A stretch of 64,000 nucleotides of DNA from Pyropia yezoensis (lineage: Eukaryota > Rhodophyta > Bangiophyceae > Bangiales > Bangiaceae): positions 32,126,685 to 32,190,684 of the forward strand of contig CM020619.1 in assembly GCA_009829735.1 (NCBI GenBank). Reading direction: 5' to 3'. The position numbers and the translations under genes are program-made. Of this stretch, positions 23,298-35,700 are shown in pieces. The notes below the pieces were generated by a model. It saw only the letters and a list, made by a program, of their open reading frames with translations. It was not told the origin of the DNA and made no database searches. Positions within the stretch are counted from its first letter, which is position 1; the number at the start of each line of letters is the position of its first letter.

Positions 23298-25000
23298 ATG
23301 GCCGCAGATGGGGAGTACAAGGGGACCGGCAGGGTACGGAGGGGCACGCAGGTGACGTGACGCAGACGGTGGCGGTACGACGCACGGAGGTTGTATCTGG
23401 ACAAGTGAATGATGTGGGGGCAAGCGTAAAACAAATACAATAAAAGTGTGTAGAAAAACACGCACAGGTCGTCCTCCTCCCCGTCCAGAACCATATCCAT
23501 TGTCTCTTCAATCGCAGCGACGTCGCTCTCAGCATCCATCCACCGCTGCGCCGCGCGCACGCGGTCTGGCGTGTCCACCCCCATTAACTCATCCGCCAGC
23601 GACGTGTTGGCCATCAAGGCAACGACGGCTGTGACGTCCATATGGGCGTTCTCAAATAGTGAAGCGTCGAAAGAGCGGTACCAGGCAAGAGAAGCGGGCG
23701 ATGCGGGTGACACCCGTGGCGTCGCCGATTTCCCGTGCGTAGCACAGTGATGTTGGCAGGCGGTGCGCGTTCGCAGCGCACAGGAAATCGATAAGTGCTG
23801 TAGATTTTTGCAATGCTCCAGAACGGGCTCGAAGAAATACACTATTGGAATCTTGCTGTACAGTGCTGAGGAGCTCTCTCGTGCGTTGTTCGGCTCGTTC
23901 ATATCCAGGGTGGATATAAACGAGCCCGATATAATCGCGTACGCACTGTAGTGGTGAGCTTCGGTGAGCTTCAGTGAGCTTGAGGAAGACCACACGAAGA
24001 GGCCTCAACCGCACAGCTGCGACCGGCTAAAGTGTCAACTCATTGAAGTACGTACTTGTTGATGAGACCGCACTACTTCTGGTCAAAATGTTCATTCAAA
24101 GATGAAACACCCATGTTCGCTATTGAAACATCACCCCATGTTGTACAGATTGATGCCACTCGATACGTATACTCGTGAACTATCCACTGACGTATGGTAC
24201 GTTGCACATAAAAGATACTTGGAGGTTTTTCTCGGCTCGGGCCCGGGCTCCACACAGGCCGTGGCGGGGTCCACGGGCGCCATGCTGACAGAAGGATCAC
24301 AGAGCCCCATGCGAACTCATGAGGTCCTTGGGTCCCCTGGACGGTGTACCGCTTTCAGGGACACCCTGGGTGGACCGGCTGCTGTCGACCCTGAAATGGG
24401 GCCATCCTATTCGCATTGATTTGCCCGGCGCGGGGGTCGGTCCGGGCCTATGCGCTAACTGAGGCTTGGAAGAGGGGTAGTCGATTTTAGAGAGGAGCCA
24501 GGGGACGGCTGGAGGCCATTGTTTTGAGGACCTTTTTCCGTGTGCGGGTCATCGTTTTTCAGATGGCCGTTTTTGGGGTAAATGTTCCATGTCATGAGGT
24601 CGCCTGGTTGGTCCACGAAGACGCCTGGTCCTCATGTGTCCAGTGCCCGTTGAGGCATCTCGGGCAGGTGCCCCTCATGCTCCTGATGAAGCGGCCTCTC
24701 CCCCCCCCTCCCCTCGTGGACCCCTCTCCTGGACCAGGCACATCAGGGAGGCAACCCCCCCCAGCCCGCTTCCCTCTGGGGGTTCCACCTTTGGCAGGTG
24801 GGGTGCAGTGCGGGGGGGCGTGCCCAGGTGGAGTGGGTTCTCCACAGGCGCCGACGGTGCGCCGCCCCAGGAAGCAAGGGGGAAGGCATCCCCTGTGTGC
24901 GTGGCGTGGGGGGGGGTCATGCCTCGGGAAGAGGTGCAAGTGCACGACATCGCATCAAGGCACATCATGTTTTGAGCATTAAGTGCCTCCATGCTGTTTG

Positions 25001-26592
25001 GCCTATCGGGCAGACCTTCCCAAGGCCCCCCCTAAAATCGGCCCGCACGACGCCCTGCACCATCCCAACACCACCTTCCTCCCTCTCCTGCTGCACCGGA
25101 AGCTACCCGCTCCTTCCCTCATATCCCTTCTTCCCAGCGGAGCCACCGCGCCTGCCCCCCTGCGCCCGCAACGGAAAGAAAAACGCCGGCGCTGACGCGG
25201 GTGCAGGCGACGGCAGCTAACACCACCGCCACTGTTGTCGCCGCCACCCACTCCACTCCAATTCAAACAGTGAATTTACCATGCCCGTTTCCCCTTGCGC
25301 CGATGGACCCTCCCCCCGCCCCCCCATCCAGCTATCAAACCGCCCGCCATCGCCGTAGCCGCCCTCGCCCAAACAAAAACCCCGCCGCCATGCGTCACCA
25401 GAATGCCCCGAACGCAGAAAGCCATCAACGTCCCCTGCCCTCCCCCTCCAAAAAAGGGAAGCTAGCAGCCCTTGGAGCCCTCCCCCTCGGCCCCCTAGCG
25501 CTGGCACCGCCACCACAACCCCCAGCCAAAACACCGACCCCGCCGTCCCCAGCGACCCGCCCGACCCCCTCACAAAGCGTCCCCACCGTCCCCCCACCCT
25601 CCCCTTGCGCGCCATCCCCGCGGCCGCCTGCCGCCCTCCTCCCCCTTCGCCACAACGGCGGCGGCACCACCGCCCCCTAAAAACGTAGCCACAGCTTCCT
25701 GTGACCCGCCTCACCCCCACCGAAAAGTCCACACGGCCGTCTGCCCGCCGCCCCCCCCCCCCCCCCCCCCCCCAAACACCGTCCCCGCCTCCTCCCTACC
25801 CAAAAGACGATACCACAGCCGCCTGTGGCCTGCACGTCTTTGCGACCGCCTCGATGGCTGCCGCGGCGGCCGCCGTGGCCGCCGCCTCGTCGATGTTCAC
25901 CGCCGCCCCCGCGTCGACCGCCGCCGCGGTGGCCGACGTCGCCACCGCCGCCGCCGCGGTCACCGCTGCTGCCACGTCGGATGCAGCGACCGTCACCACG
26001 GACACCGCGGCAGGCGAAGTGGTCGCCACCGTGAGCACCGGCACAGACGCTCCCCCCCCCCCCCCCCCCCCCCCTCCAAACGCAACGTCGTCGCCGCCAT
26101 CGCCGTCCACGTCGCCGTCGCTGTCCTTGCCGCCGCCGTTGCCGTTGACGCCGCCCGTGTCGCAGGTGTCGACGCCGCCGTCGCCGCCGCCGTTGCTACC
26201 GCCGTTGCCGCCGCCGTTGCCGCCGCCGTTGCCGCCGCCGTTGCCGCCGCTGTTGCCGCCGTTGCCGCCGCCGTCGCGCCGCTGTCGCTGTCGCCGCCGC
26301 CGTCGATACTGCCGTCGATGGTGCCGACGATGCTGCCTTCGTCGACGCCGGCCGCGACACCGCCCCCCCCCCCCCCCCCGTGTCGTGGCCCTCCCCACGT
26401 GCTGTACTCGCTCTCCAGTTGATGAGCGTCCTGGCATGGTTTCCCGAAACGGACCCACCGCCGCTCATGTGGGGCGTATTACACCGGGGCATACCGCCAA
26501 GGCACCTGATTGGCTCAGGCCCGTGGCCCGAAGGTTCTCGGTGGAATGAGAAAAGAACGCTCCGTGTATCTTTTTTCTGCAACGTACCATAG
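25001..26592. other. GC-rich region with open frames but no recognised gene
   Basis: A plus-strand frame (25201-25680) and a minus-strand frame (26458-25796) are open but Ala/Pro/Gly/Asn-rich. A 12-bp repeat (GTTGCCGCCGCC) runs through about 26201-26270 and encodes Gly-Gly-Gly-Asn blocks on the minus strand. C runs of about 15-20 lie near 25750-25773 and 26050-26073. No conserved domain was seen in any frame. Confidence 0.45.
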
Positions 26593-26637
26593 TCAAGTGG
26601 GCATGCACTGTAAGTATTCAATCAACAACTCACACCC

Positions 26638-26697
26638 TGGGAACTGCCTAGTTCCCAGCCAATGGGAATATTTGGCTGGGATATAATCCAGTTCCCA
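26638..26697. repeat. 60-bp nested palindrome
   Basis: The ends TGGGAACT (26638) and AGTTCCCA (to 26697) pair. Inside are a GGGAACT/AGTTCCC hairpin and a CCCAGCCAA/TTGGCTGGG hairpin with perfect 9-bp arms. It is a compact foldback of the kind left by small mobile elements. Confidence 0.8.
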
Positions 26698-26850
26698 TGA
26701 GGCGAGTGTGTCCCCCCGCCACCCCCCCCCTCCCCCCCCGCCACCCCGCCCCCCCCCCGCAACGGCCGGGCGTGGGTGCGCCCCCCCCCCCCGCCACGCT
26801 ACGCCGCCGTCCCCCCGGCCGCGTCGTCCCCCCCCCCGGGCCCCCGGCCG

Positions 26851-27075
26851 CGCCCACCGCCGCCGTCCCCGGCCGCGCCCACCGCCGCCGTCCCCGGCCG
26901 CGCCCACCGCCGCCGTCCCCGGCCGCGCCCACCGCCGCCGTCCCCGGCCGCGCCCACCGCCGCCGTCCCCGGCCGCGCCCACCGCCGCCGTCCCCGGCCG
27001 CGCCCACCGCCGCCGTCCCCGGCCGCGCCCACCGCCGCCGTCCCCGGCCGCGCCCACCGCCGCCATCCCCGGCCG
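26851..27075. repeat. 25-bp minisatellite, nine exact-length copies
   Basis: Nine head-to-tail copies of CGCCCACCGCCGCCG plus TCCCCGGCCG occupy exactly 225 bp; the last copy has one substitution (CCATCC). The unit is not a multiple of three, so the reading frame rotates between copies, which argues against coding. Confidence 0.97.
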
Positions 27076-28457
27076 CGCCGCCCGCCCCACCGCCCTCCCC
27101 CCCCCCCGACCGCGCCGCCCGCCACCGCGGGCTTCCCCGGCCACCCTCGCCCCCGCCCCGGCCCCCGCCGCCGTCGGCAACCCTGCCATCGCTGCCGCCA
27201 CCGCCGCCGTCCCCGTCCGGCCTCCGCTGCTGCCGCCGGTCACTGGTCGCCGCCACCGCCGCCCCCACCCCCGCCGCCGCCGGCCGCCGCTACCGCCGGC
27301 CGCCGCCGCTGCTGGCTGCTGGTCGCCGCCGCCGCCCGCCACCCCCCTCCGTGGCCGCCGCCCGCTGGCCGCCGCCCGCCGCCCGCCGCTCGCCGCCCGA
27401 CGCTCGCCGCCGCCGCCCGCCGCCGCTGCCATCCGCCGGCCGCTGTCGCGGGCGGCCGTCGCCGGCCGCCGCCGCTGCTGGCTGGTGGCCGCCGCCGCCC
27501 CTCGCCGCTCCCCCCGCGGCCGCCGGCCGGCCGCCGCCGCCGCAGGCGGCCGCCGCCGGCCGCGGGCGGCCGCCACCGCTGCCGCCGCCCGTGGACTGCC
27601 GCCACTGCCGGCTGCCGGCCGCCGCCGCTGCTGGCTGCCGGTCGCCGCCGCTGCTGGCTGCCAGCCGCCGCCGCCGCCGCCCGCCGCCGCCCGCCGCGGC
27701 CGCCGCATGTTGCCCGCCGCGGCCGCCGCTCGCCGCGGCCCCCCGTCGCCCGCCGCCGCCACGGGGGTCCGCCGCCGTCCGCCGCAGCTGCTGGTTTCCG
27801 ACCGCCGCCGCCGCCCTCCCCCGCCCGCCTCGGCCGCCGGCCGGTCGACGCCGCCGCGGGCGGCCGCCGCCGGCTGCGGACGGCCGCCGCCGCTGCCGCC
27901 TGCCGCCTGCCGCCGGCGCCGGCCCCCCTCCGCCGCGGCCGCCGGCCGCCGGCCGCCGCCGTCGGCCGTCGCCGCTGCCGGCCGCCGACCGCTGCCGCGT
28001 CCGCGGGTGGCGGCCACCGGCCGCTGCCGCTGCTGGCTGCTGGCCGCCGCCGTCGCCCGCCGCCCACCGCCGCGGCCGCCGCCCGCCGCCTGCCGCCCGC
28101 CGCTGCCGCCCGCCACCGCTGCTGCCCCCCCCCTCGCCGCCGTCGCCGGCCGCCGCTGCGGTCTGCCGGCGGCTGGCGCGGGCGGCCGTCGCTGGCGGCC
28201 GCCGCCCCTTCCCGCCACGGGCGCCGGCCGGCCGCCGCTGCTGCTCTTTGGCCGCCGCCTTGCCGGCTGGCGGCGGCCGCCGCCGCCGCCCGCCCTCCCC
28301 CGCCGCGGCTGCCGCCCGCCGCGCGCCGCCGCTGCTGCCCCCCCCCTTGCCGCCACCGGCTGCCGTCACCACCTATTGGTGTGCGCTTCGTGTCGGGTGT
28401 GCGTTTCTGGGGACTGCTGTTTATAGTTTGAGCGAGCCACGCTTGTTGGGCGCATGA

Positions 28458-30705
28458 TGACTTTTGTTGGGTGTCCGTTTGCGAAGGATGGTGCGAGAGC
28501 ACATGCGAAAACAAAGGGGGGGGGGGTTGGCAGACGAGGACGACGATGATGGCACCAAGCACCAACCGGGAGACGCGAGACTATCTATCAGCTTGCCCAG
28601 TGATACCTGGCGAAAATTATAATTATTAATATTTAAATTCACCATTGAGTACGCCTCCGACTTGACTCCCATTTCGGGACGTGTCTGGCCAATCACGAGC
28701 GCGATTCGGCTGATGTGAGAGGCTGTCCCATGATCTGAACAGGACTACCGGAGGATTTCAAAAAAAAAAAAAAAAAGCTGAATCCACAATCGCTGGATGG
28801 ACGAGTACAGTATTTGACTCGGCGAGTAACCTGGTCAGCGACTCGGGATTGCCGACGCCAGCGGCTGAAGCGCCGGCGTCCGACGCCCCCCTCCTCCCCG
28901 CCCCGTTGCCCGCTTCACCGTTTCTCGGCCACCCAGCAGGCTGGGTGGGTACACAAGCCTTTGTTACTTGTTCTATTCAGTTTTGAGTGCGGGTCTGCAG
29001 ACGTCTGCTGGAGAAGAGCCCCCAACGACCCCATGGACGGACACAGTGCATTCACCATTTCCCCTGGGTTCCGCAGCTCGGGGGCGCCCGTGACTGTGAA
29101 ACACCGTTCGCTATGACTTATAGATCATTCCTGACGGTCTATGCTCCAGCAGAACGCAATCGTTGTGCAGACAGCGCAAGAAAGTGCCCCCAGTCTGTTT
29201 CATTGTCATCCGTTGCCCAGTACGGGCCTGGATGTAGAGTGCATGAGAGCCCCACGGCGGGAAAAGCTAGTCGGTTTTGGATAAAATGAGCACGCTGAAT
29301 CTATTGGTGCACACGTCTGGCGTCGTGCACCCGTACAGCCGACAGGAACGGCGAGAGGCTGGGCGGGTGACGCGCAATAATCGCCCCCTCCGAGCGAGTT
29401 TGAGCGTTATGGGTCTACTATTTCCGGTGAACGCCCAGGGAGAAGGTACCTGGTGGCCATGGTGCCGTAGAAACGAACAGAAAGTACGCTGGAGTCCACA
29501 CATTGGCGACTGACTGACTGCTGGTGCGGTGTTGAGCACTGTGGCGTAGCTGGATGCGCCCAGAGTGCCATTGAAGTGCAAAAAGCTGTGGAGGTAACTG
29601 ACTACACTGTCTAGATCTGACAGGTGTGGGTTTTATAGGATGGGAGCACTGTGCGGCGTTGGACGGCCTGGCGAGGCTACCTGCCCAGAATGGTGACTTT
29701 GGGGGCACGGTTGACCCACTTCCCGTCGCTTGTGACACTTTCTGAGCACATGAACGTGCTCAGCGCCATTGATTTAGTCGAATGAGCATGCTTTTGAAAA
29801 GTTGGCAGAGTGGTCCCAGACTCGTGTTGCACGCGGTGATTGCGCGCTTGATGCACATGTCCGCGCAATGCGTCACAAGCTGCTACAAGGCGTTTCAGCA
29901 CGTGAGATAAACGATTTTCAAACTGTTCTCAGATGACAATGGACCACCCCTTGCCGCGCTGCCCCCCCGTTTAAGGCGGCGGCCCCGTCGTCTGGGGACA
30001 ATCCCGACGGCCAGGGCAGTAGACGGGAGAGGGCAGGCGCGCGTTCAGCAGACGCTACCGCGGCATGCGGCAGCCCAGGCGCTGCCGCAGCACGCGGCAA
30101 CCCCAGCGGGACGCCCGAAAGCAGTGGCAGCAATGGCGGCATCAGTGGCGGCGGTGGAGGCGGGCTGGACCGTCGCGTGCGTCCGCCCCCTTCCCCACGT
30201 GGGATGGGGGAGGGGGGGGGGTGGCGGGATGAAGGGAGGGGGGTGTCGGCGACAGGCGGGGCGCCAACTCCGTCGGCCGTGTGGCGTGGGGACGGGGGAC
30301 GAGGAGGAAAAAAAAAAAAAGAGCAAAAAAAAAGTACACCGGCCGCCGCGTACGCCGCGCGCCGCGCGCACACGCGGGACCACGGACGGGGGGCGGGGGC
30401 AGGGGCGGGGAAAGCATCAACGCAATTGCCCGCCCCGCCCGCCACCGCGGCAGCTGGCGCACGCGCCCACACAACAACAAAAACCCCTCCCCAGCCCACC
30501 CCACACGACGACGACGCATCCCCGCCAGGTAGCTTTCCCAGCCAAACCCGCGCGGCCGCGGGCAGACAGGGTAGCGGGGGGGCGCGGGGGGCGTCAGCCC
30601 ACCCCTTGGCGCGTGCGCAGCGGGTACCCGCGCGCCAGCTCCCCCCGCAGCCGCCCCGCCGCCCCACCCGCCCCACCCAGCCCCCTCACCACCCGAGCCA
30701 ACAGA
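28458..30705. other. Intergenic, moderate-GC then GC-rich; no recognised gene
   Basis: The first 1.4 kb has balanced composition, unlike the genes, and includes a 17-A run at 28760-28776 that could be the poly-A end of an old retro-insertion. From 29930 the sequence is again GC-rich, with A-rich interruptions (30309-30334). Short open frames show no conserved motif. It forms the 3' flank of the bZIP gene. Confidence 0.45.
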
Positions 30706-32736
30706 TCATTGCAAGTGACCGCCGCCGTGGGCGGCGACCGGTGCCTGCGCACCCCCCGCCCTCCCCCCCCCAGCTCCCTCTGCTGGTGTCGCCGCGGCCA
30801 CCGCTGCCGCCGCTGCCCCCTCCCCCTCCCACAGCCGCTGAAGTGGCGACGTGAGCACCTGTGGCGGCAGCACGCCCACCCCGCCCTGCGCCTCCACCAC
30901 GTACTCGAGGTACCGAATGCGCTGGTGCGCAAGCGCCACCTGCACCCGCAGGGCAGTGTTTTCCGACCGCGCCGCCCCGAGGGCGGCCTGCACCTTGCCC
31001 AGGTGGGCTAGCCGCCGCAGGCGGGAACGCTCGGCACTCTCCCGGTTGCGCTTTTTGCGCTCGGCGAGCGTCAGGTTCCCACCGCCGCTGCCAGCGTCGC
31101 CACCAGCGTCGCCGCCGGGAGAGGAAAAGGATGCGGCCGTGCCGCCGCCCACAACGTCACTGCGCGGCTCCTCGCTGGCCGCCTCGAGGGACGCGGCGTG
31201 CGGGGGAAGGGGACCACCGCCGTATTCTGCCTTGGCGAGTGTACCCAGCGGTGGCGAGGCAGGCGACGGGGGCTCGGGCTCAGACACGGCCCCTGAGTGC
31301 GCCGACAGCGGCCCAGGGCGGCGCGTGACAACCCGCTGAGGCGCCGCGCCAGCGCGGGCGGACCCGTGCCGGGAGTTCAGGTCTGGGGTGCCGTGCGGCG
31401 AGAATGGGGTGCGGGGGGCCACCGCCGCAGCCGCCGCCGCCGCCACCGCCGCGGGTTGTGGTTGCGGCACTGGCGTCGGTGGTGGAGTGCTTGGGCGAGC
31501 CAGTCGATACAGGCGGCCCGCCCCTGCGTCTATGGATCCAGAAGACCAGGCTACCGGGCCGCCGGTCAGAGTGGGCGCCGGCGCCAGCGACAGCGCCACG
31601 TCAGGGCGAGGCTCGCTACTTGGGGGCGGGAAGACGGGCTCCCCCTGCAGCTGCTGCATTTGCTGCTTCACGGCTACCGCTGCGGCGGCACTCAGGCGGA
31701 GCATTTCCTCGCGAATCTGTGCACGCAGCGTCCGGGACGAGCACATTAACAGAGGCACACACGACGGCAGACGTGGGAAAGTCACCATATGGGCACCGCA
31801 CCATCCAAATGCAACCAAGGTACACGTGAGAACAGGGGAGGCAGGCCGAATGCATGTCAGAAAGCAGAAACCACCAACTTCACGGTATCTCGGCCGCACC
31901 CACGGTCGACAGTTCGCCATCAGAGACAAGTCCACCACGTCCTGCTTGGTATCGAGTGCATCCAACCCACGCCAACCCCAGACCAACGCCTGCCATCCAG
32001 TCCACACACCACACATGGAGCCAAGCAAGCGCTCAGGGCCGACTCCTACAGTCATCCCTTACATCGCCCCGTGCCCCCCCCCCCCCCCAAAGTACAGGCA
32101 CACTCCTTCCATGCGACCACAACGTACGTTTGACTTGCGGCCCGACGGAATAGACCCGGTCGAGCGACCAGACGCCGTCGAGCGACCTGACCCAGATGAC
32201 CGCCCAGAGCCCCCACTCGTATCGGAATCATTACCCCCATCCCCCTCCACCATGTCAAACAGGCTCGTCGGGGACACAGAGTCCCCCGCCTCCTTGGCAC
32301 CCATCGATGCCGCCGGGAGGGGGGTGCTGGCTGCCGGCATTCCACCAGCGGACTTCCAGCGCGCTCCCCCGTGGTCAAACAACGTCGCCGAAGGCGGCGG
32401 CAGAGGGGCTACCGACGCCCCCGCCGCGGTGGCCGCCGCCTGCCCCATGACGGGCGTGCACGGCAGCGCGGCGCGGGCCGGGAGACCACCCGCCATGTGA
32501 CCAGCCGCAGCGTTTGCCGGGCCCACAGGCGCATGCGTCTCCACCGAAGCTTCCGCAGGCCGTATGCGCTTGGCATAGGAAGAGGAAGGGTCGACACAGC
32601 TGCCGCCGCTACCGTCATCATCGTCGTGCGCCCGCTTCCCGAGCATCAGGGATGCGGGGGGGGGGGAATTGCCGACGCCGACCGGGGTGGCGGCGACGCC
32701 ATCGAGGTCGTCAAGAAAGGAAAATGTATCGTCCAT
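30706..32736 (-). CDS. bZIP transcription factor
   Basis: Two exons, 32736-32128 and 31716-30706 (539 aa), joined in phase 0 across a 411-nt intron (donor GTACGT, acceptor TGCACAG). The bZIP domain (about residues 415-480) has the basic region ERKKRNRESAERSRLRR with the invariant Asn-x7-Arg spacing, then a zipper with heptad hydrophobics through LRVQVALAHQRIRYLEYVV. The N-terminus starts MDDTFSFLDDLDG, an acidic-hydrophobic motif typical of activation regions. It is followed by KRAHDDDD and Ser/Gly-rich linkers. After the splice comes a helical Gln-rich stretch (KQQMQQLQGEP). The C-terminus is Ala/Gly-rich. It presumably binds DNA as a dimer in the nucleus; targets are unknown. The ATG at 32736 was chosen because conserved-looking sequence begins there, though the frame extends further upstream without homology. 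Confidence 0.9.
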
Positions 32737-35700
32737 GAGGGACAGGGTCGCGGAGGGGACGGAGAGGGGGCCGTCCGCCGCACCGGCGCCGTTGGCAACC
32801 GGCCCCGCAGCACCGCCAGACGGGAGCGCGCAGGCGGTCACCCACAGACCAGAAAAGGAGACAAGAGGGGGTGCGCGGGAAGGGCGAACCGACAAGAGGG
32901 AACGCCCGACGGGTGACGGCCGCTGGCGCGGGATGAGCAAGGGCGCGGGCGTGGGGCGCGAAGAAGCGCGGAGCCGCTGTGCGGCACGAGCACGGGCGCG
33001 GAAGCGGGGGAGGAGACGCCGACAGACCGGCGTTCACATCGGCCGGCGTCACCCGTGACCAAATCCCCCGGGCGCGCGCACGCCGGGGATGCGCGCGCCG
33101 CTTCGCTTGAACCGCCGGTGGGTGCGGGCCACACCAAACCACACGCCAAGTGGGTCGGTGGGGGCTTGTGGGACCCCGAGCCTCGCCTGTGGGAGCGCAA
33201 GCGACAGAGGGGGGGCGCCAGCGACAGACGGGGGCGGGTGGACCCCTTCCCTCCCCCCCCCCCCCCTCGTGGCGTGCGCACGGGCGCCGGTTCGCGGGTG
33301 TGCCCGGAACCATCAGCTTGCGGTTGTGGCTCGCAGGGCACCGCCCGCGTCGCCACAGTGATATTTCGGTTCTAGTGGCATTGGCGCGGGGGCTCCCCAG
33401 CTGGCGACGCCCCTCCTCTCCAGCCTTCCCAGACTCTGCAGCGGCCCAAAAAGCCCGCAGCAACCTCGACCGCCGCGGCCAGGCAACCGCCTCGGCCCCC
33501 CCAATTGCTTGGCCAGGGCGCCATCGAGAAAGAAGACCTTGGGCCATCATGGCAGCGTCCGATGATTGGGCGGCGTCTGGCAGGTGTGCTTGAGACGTGT
33601 GGCCCACAGCGCGCAATGGTTGGCAACTGCCTAATGTCCGTGGCGGACACAGCATCGGCGGTACCAACAACAATGGTACGAGGCGCGGCGTCAATTGCCA
33701 GCCAAACAGCAAAATAGAAAGCACATTACTGTGGATTCGAGCCGCTGCTGCACCGCTTCGGCCTTGCAGTGTCGGTTCGAGGCTGCGGCTGGTCGAGAGC
33801 ACGCCACGCAATCAGCTCTCTCAGATTTTCTTGACCCCTCCCATGAAGATCTCGTATCTGTCGGCTGCTGCCCCTCTGAACAATATCTCAGAATCAACCC
33901 AGTATGATTGGTCACGGCGCGAGCTGGGGCCGGAGATTAGGCAACGGCTCGGCAGTGTGTGCTACTGTACGTCTGGGGCACCAAGAGAGAGCTGACGTGT
34001 CCACGTGGCGAAAAAGGTCATTACATGCCGAAGATGCTTCACATTGGAAAGATGGGACAAAAGTTTTAAAGAAGTGAACCGAAGAGGTCCTTGCTCCCGC
34101 ATGTTCCTCCGACCGACCACGACGTTGCGCGCGCCTACAGCCCGGCCACCCTCAAGCTCCCGTGGCCGCAGCCATGGTCAGGTAACGCACCCGACCACCT
34201 CTCAGCTGGACACCGGCTGATGTAGGTGGCAAGGGATGCGCGCAGTCCACGGGCGGACGTTTCAAAGTCGGTGGGCCGTGGGGCGGCGGCGACTGGTCGC
34301 GCGGCGGGTTGTGGCGGAGGCGGTGGCACTTGGCACCCCGGGGCCCGGTGGGGAGGTCGTGCTCCTTCCGTTTGAAGCCCCCGCGCCACCGGCGCCGGGG
34401 ACCTTCAGCGCCACGTTATTGCCTGCCTTTACCTCCACCGGAGAGGGCGACGGATGGCTGCCTGGGCGCCGCCGCCCGTTGGCGTGTCGGGCACACCAGC
34501 GTCCGCCGCCCACCAGACGGCGTCGGTCGGGGGTGGCGGTGGCGGCGTCGACAGAGCCGCGCCGGGGCGGCTTGTGGCGGCTAGGCCACCCACGGCGGTG
34601 GCGAGCGGCAGAGGGGAGCGGCCGTGGCGGCGCACGCCGCGGCGGGTCGGTCGCCGGAACGGCGGGTGGGGCGACACCCGCGGGCGGCACGGGTCTGGTG
34701 GATACCGGGGTAGGGAGGTGGCGGGCGGCAGCGTGGCCGCCGGGGCTCACGTCGGCGAGGATCACGGCACCGGCGGCTGGTGGGTGGGGTGGTGCACAGC
34801 AGGGGGTGCAGGGGGTGGGAGTGGTGGGCGGGGGGAAGCCGCCGGGCGGTGCCCCGCCGTGTCCACCCGCCCCCCCCCGCGGGCGTGCCAGGGGAGGCGT
34901 GCCGAAAGAGAGCGGGGGTCAACCGCCGCACAGCCGTGCCGCCGCGGGGCGGTGCGCCGCGGCAGCCCCCCCGGCGGGTGCACCGCGAGAGGGGGAGTCG
35001 CGGGTGCCCCGCCTTGCTGGGGGGGCGCCGCCCAACTCAAGAGGTGGCCGGGGGGGGGGGGGGGGGGGGGGCGGGTCAACGGGAGGCGCGGCAGGGATGG
35101 GGCGAGGCGGGCCCCGGCGGTGCGCGCTCCGACGGGATTGGGTGGACCGCTCGGCGCCGCGGCAGGGACGGGGGGTGCAGTGACCTCCCCGCAATGACGG
35201 AAAGCGCCGGCAAGGCACGTGCCGCGGCGCGCGACCGGCGCCCGACCACGGCGGGCGGCGGCCGCCCCGCCGGGGGGGTGCAGCCGTCGGCGGGCGCGCA
35301 ACGGCTGGTGGTCGGGTTCCCCGTCGGGGAGCGAACCGTCGCCGCCGCCGCCGCCGCCGTCGGTGGCAAAGGCGTGGGGCGGCGCCAGCGAGGGCGGCCG
35401 CCATGACGCCGACGTGCAGATTGGCCAGCATGTCCAGCAGGGTGGCAGCTGGGGGAGGGGGCTGAGGCGGCGCGGCCGCCGTCACGGCGAACTGTCACTG
35501 TGTCCCGGGAGGCGAGTGTGATTGCGGGAGAAGGGGATGGGGGGGGAGGGGGGGTGCGCATCGCCCCGCCGCAGCGGCCCTGCGCGCTCCCGGCGCCGCC
35601 GAGTGGTGTACCTTCTGGTCCAGAAGAGCAACCAAGAGATTTATCAAGGAGCCCCAGTGGTGGGGCCGGCTGCTCGTACGCGCGCAGGGCGGACGCCCGC

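Larger units (their letters stand above)
22919..23950. repeat. 23-bp inverted repeat pair bracketing about 1 kb
   Basis: The sequence starting TACAGTGCGTACGCGAT at 22919-22941 recurs inverted at 23928-23950 with two mismatches. The interval holds the unknown minus-strand frame and other repeats. It could mark the ends of a small DNA transposon or two copies of a dispersed repeat. Confidence 0.55.
22701..25000. other. Repeat-rich DNA with palindromes; no recognised gene
   Basis: Composition is more balanced than in the genes. It contains a 24-bp perfect palindrome (22989-23012), a 39-bp duplication (23220-23297), a pair of 23-bp inverted repeats (22919-22941 and 23928-23950) and a hairpin (23892-23926). 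A minus-strand open frame at 23995-23246 includes an acidic helical stretch (MDVTAVVALMANTSL, AAIEETMDMVLDGEEDD) that resembles real protein but matches no family I know. It may be a fragment of a mobile element. Confidence 0.45.
26593..28457. repeat. Large low-complexity CCG/CGG tract with minisatellite
   Basis: About 1.8 kb made almost entirely of CCG-type triplets and CTGCTGG interruptions, open in several frames on both strands. That is a sign of composition, not coding. It starts beside a 60-bp nested palindrome and includes a 25-bp minisatellite. I treat it as repetitive non-coding DNA; a Pro/Arg/Ala-rich protein cannot be excluded. Confidence 0.7.

Noticed and set aside
26593-28457. 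Several 360-590-codon frames on both strands
   Set aside because: All are Pro/Arg/Ala or Gly/Arg repeats from CCG triplets, with a frame-rotating 25-bp minisatellite in the middle; no conserved residue pattern.
29918-30676. 252-codon minus-strand frame downstream of the bZIP gene
   Set aside because: Pro/Ala/Arg-rich with poly-Phe from A/T runs; no domain and no splice link to bZIP needed.
33721-33800. GGTTCGAGGC and GGATTCGAGCC considered as tRNA T-arms
   Set aside because: No matching acceptor stem, D-arm or anticodon arm at the required distances.
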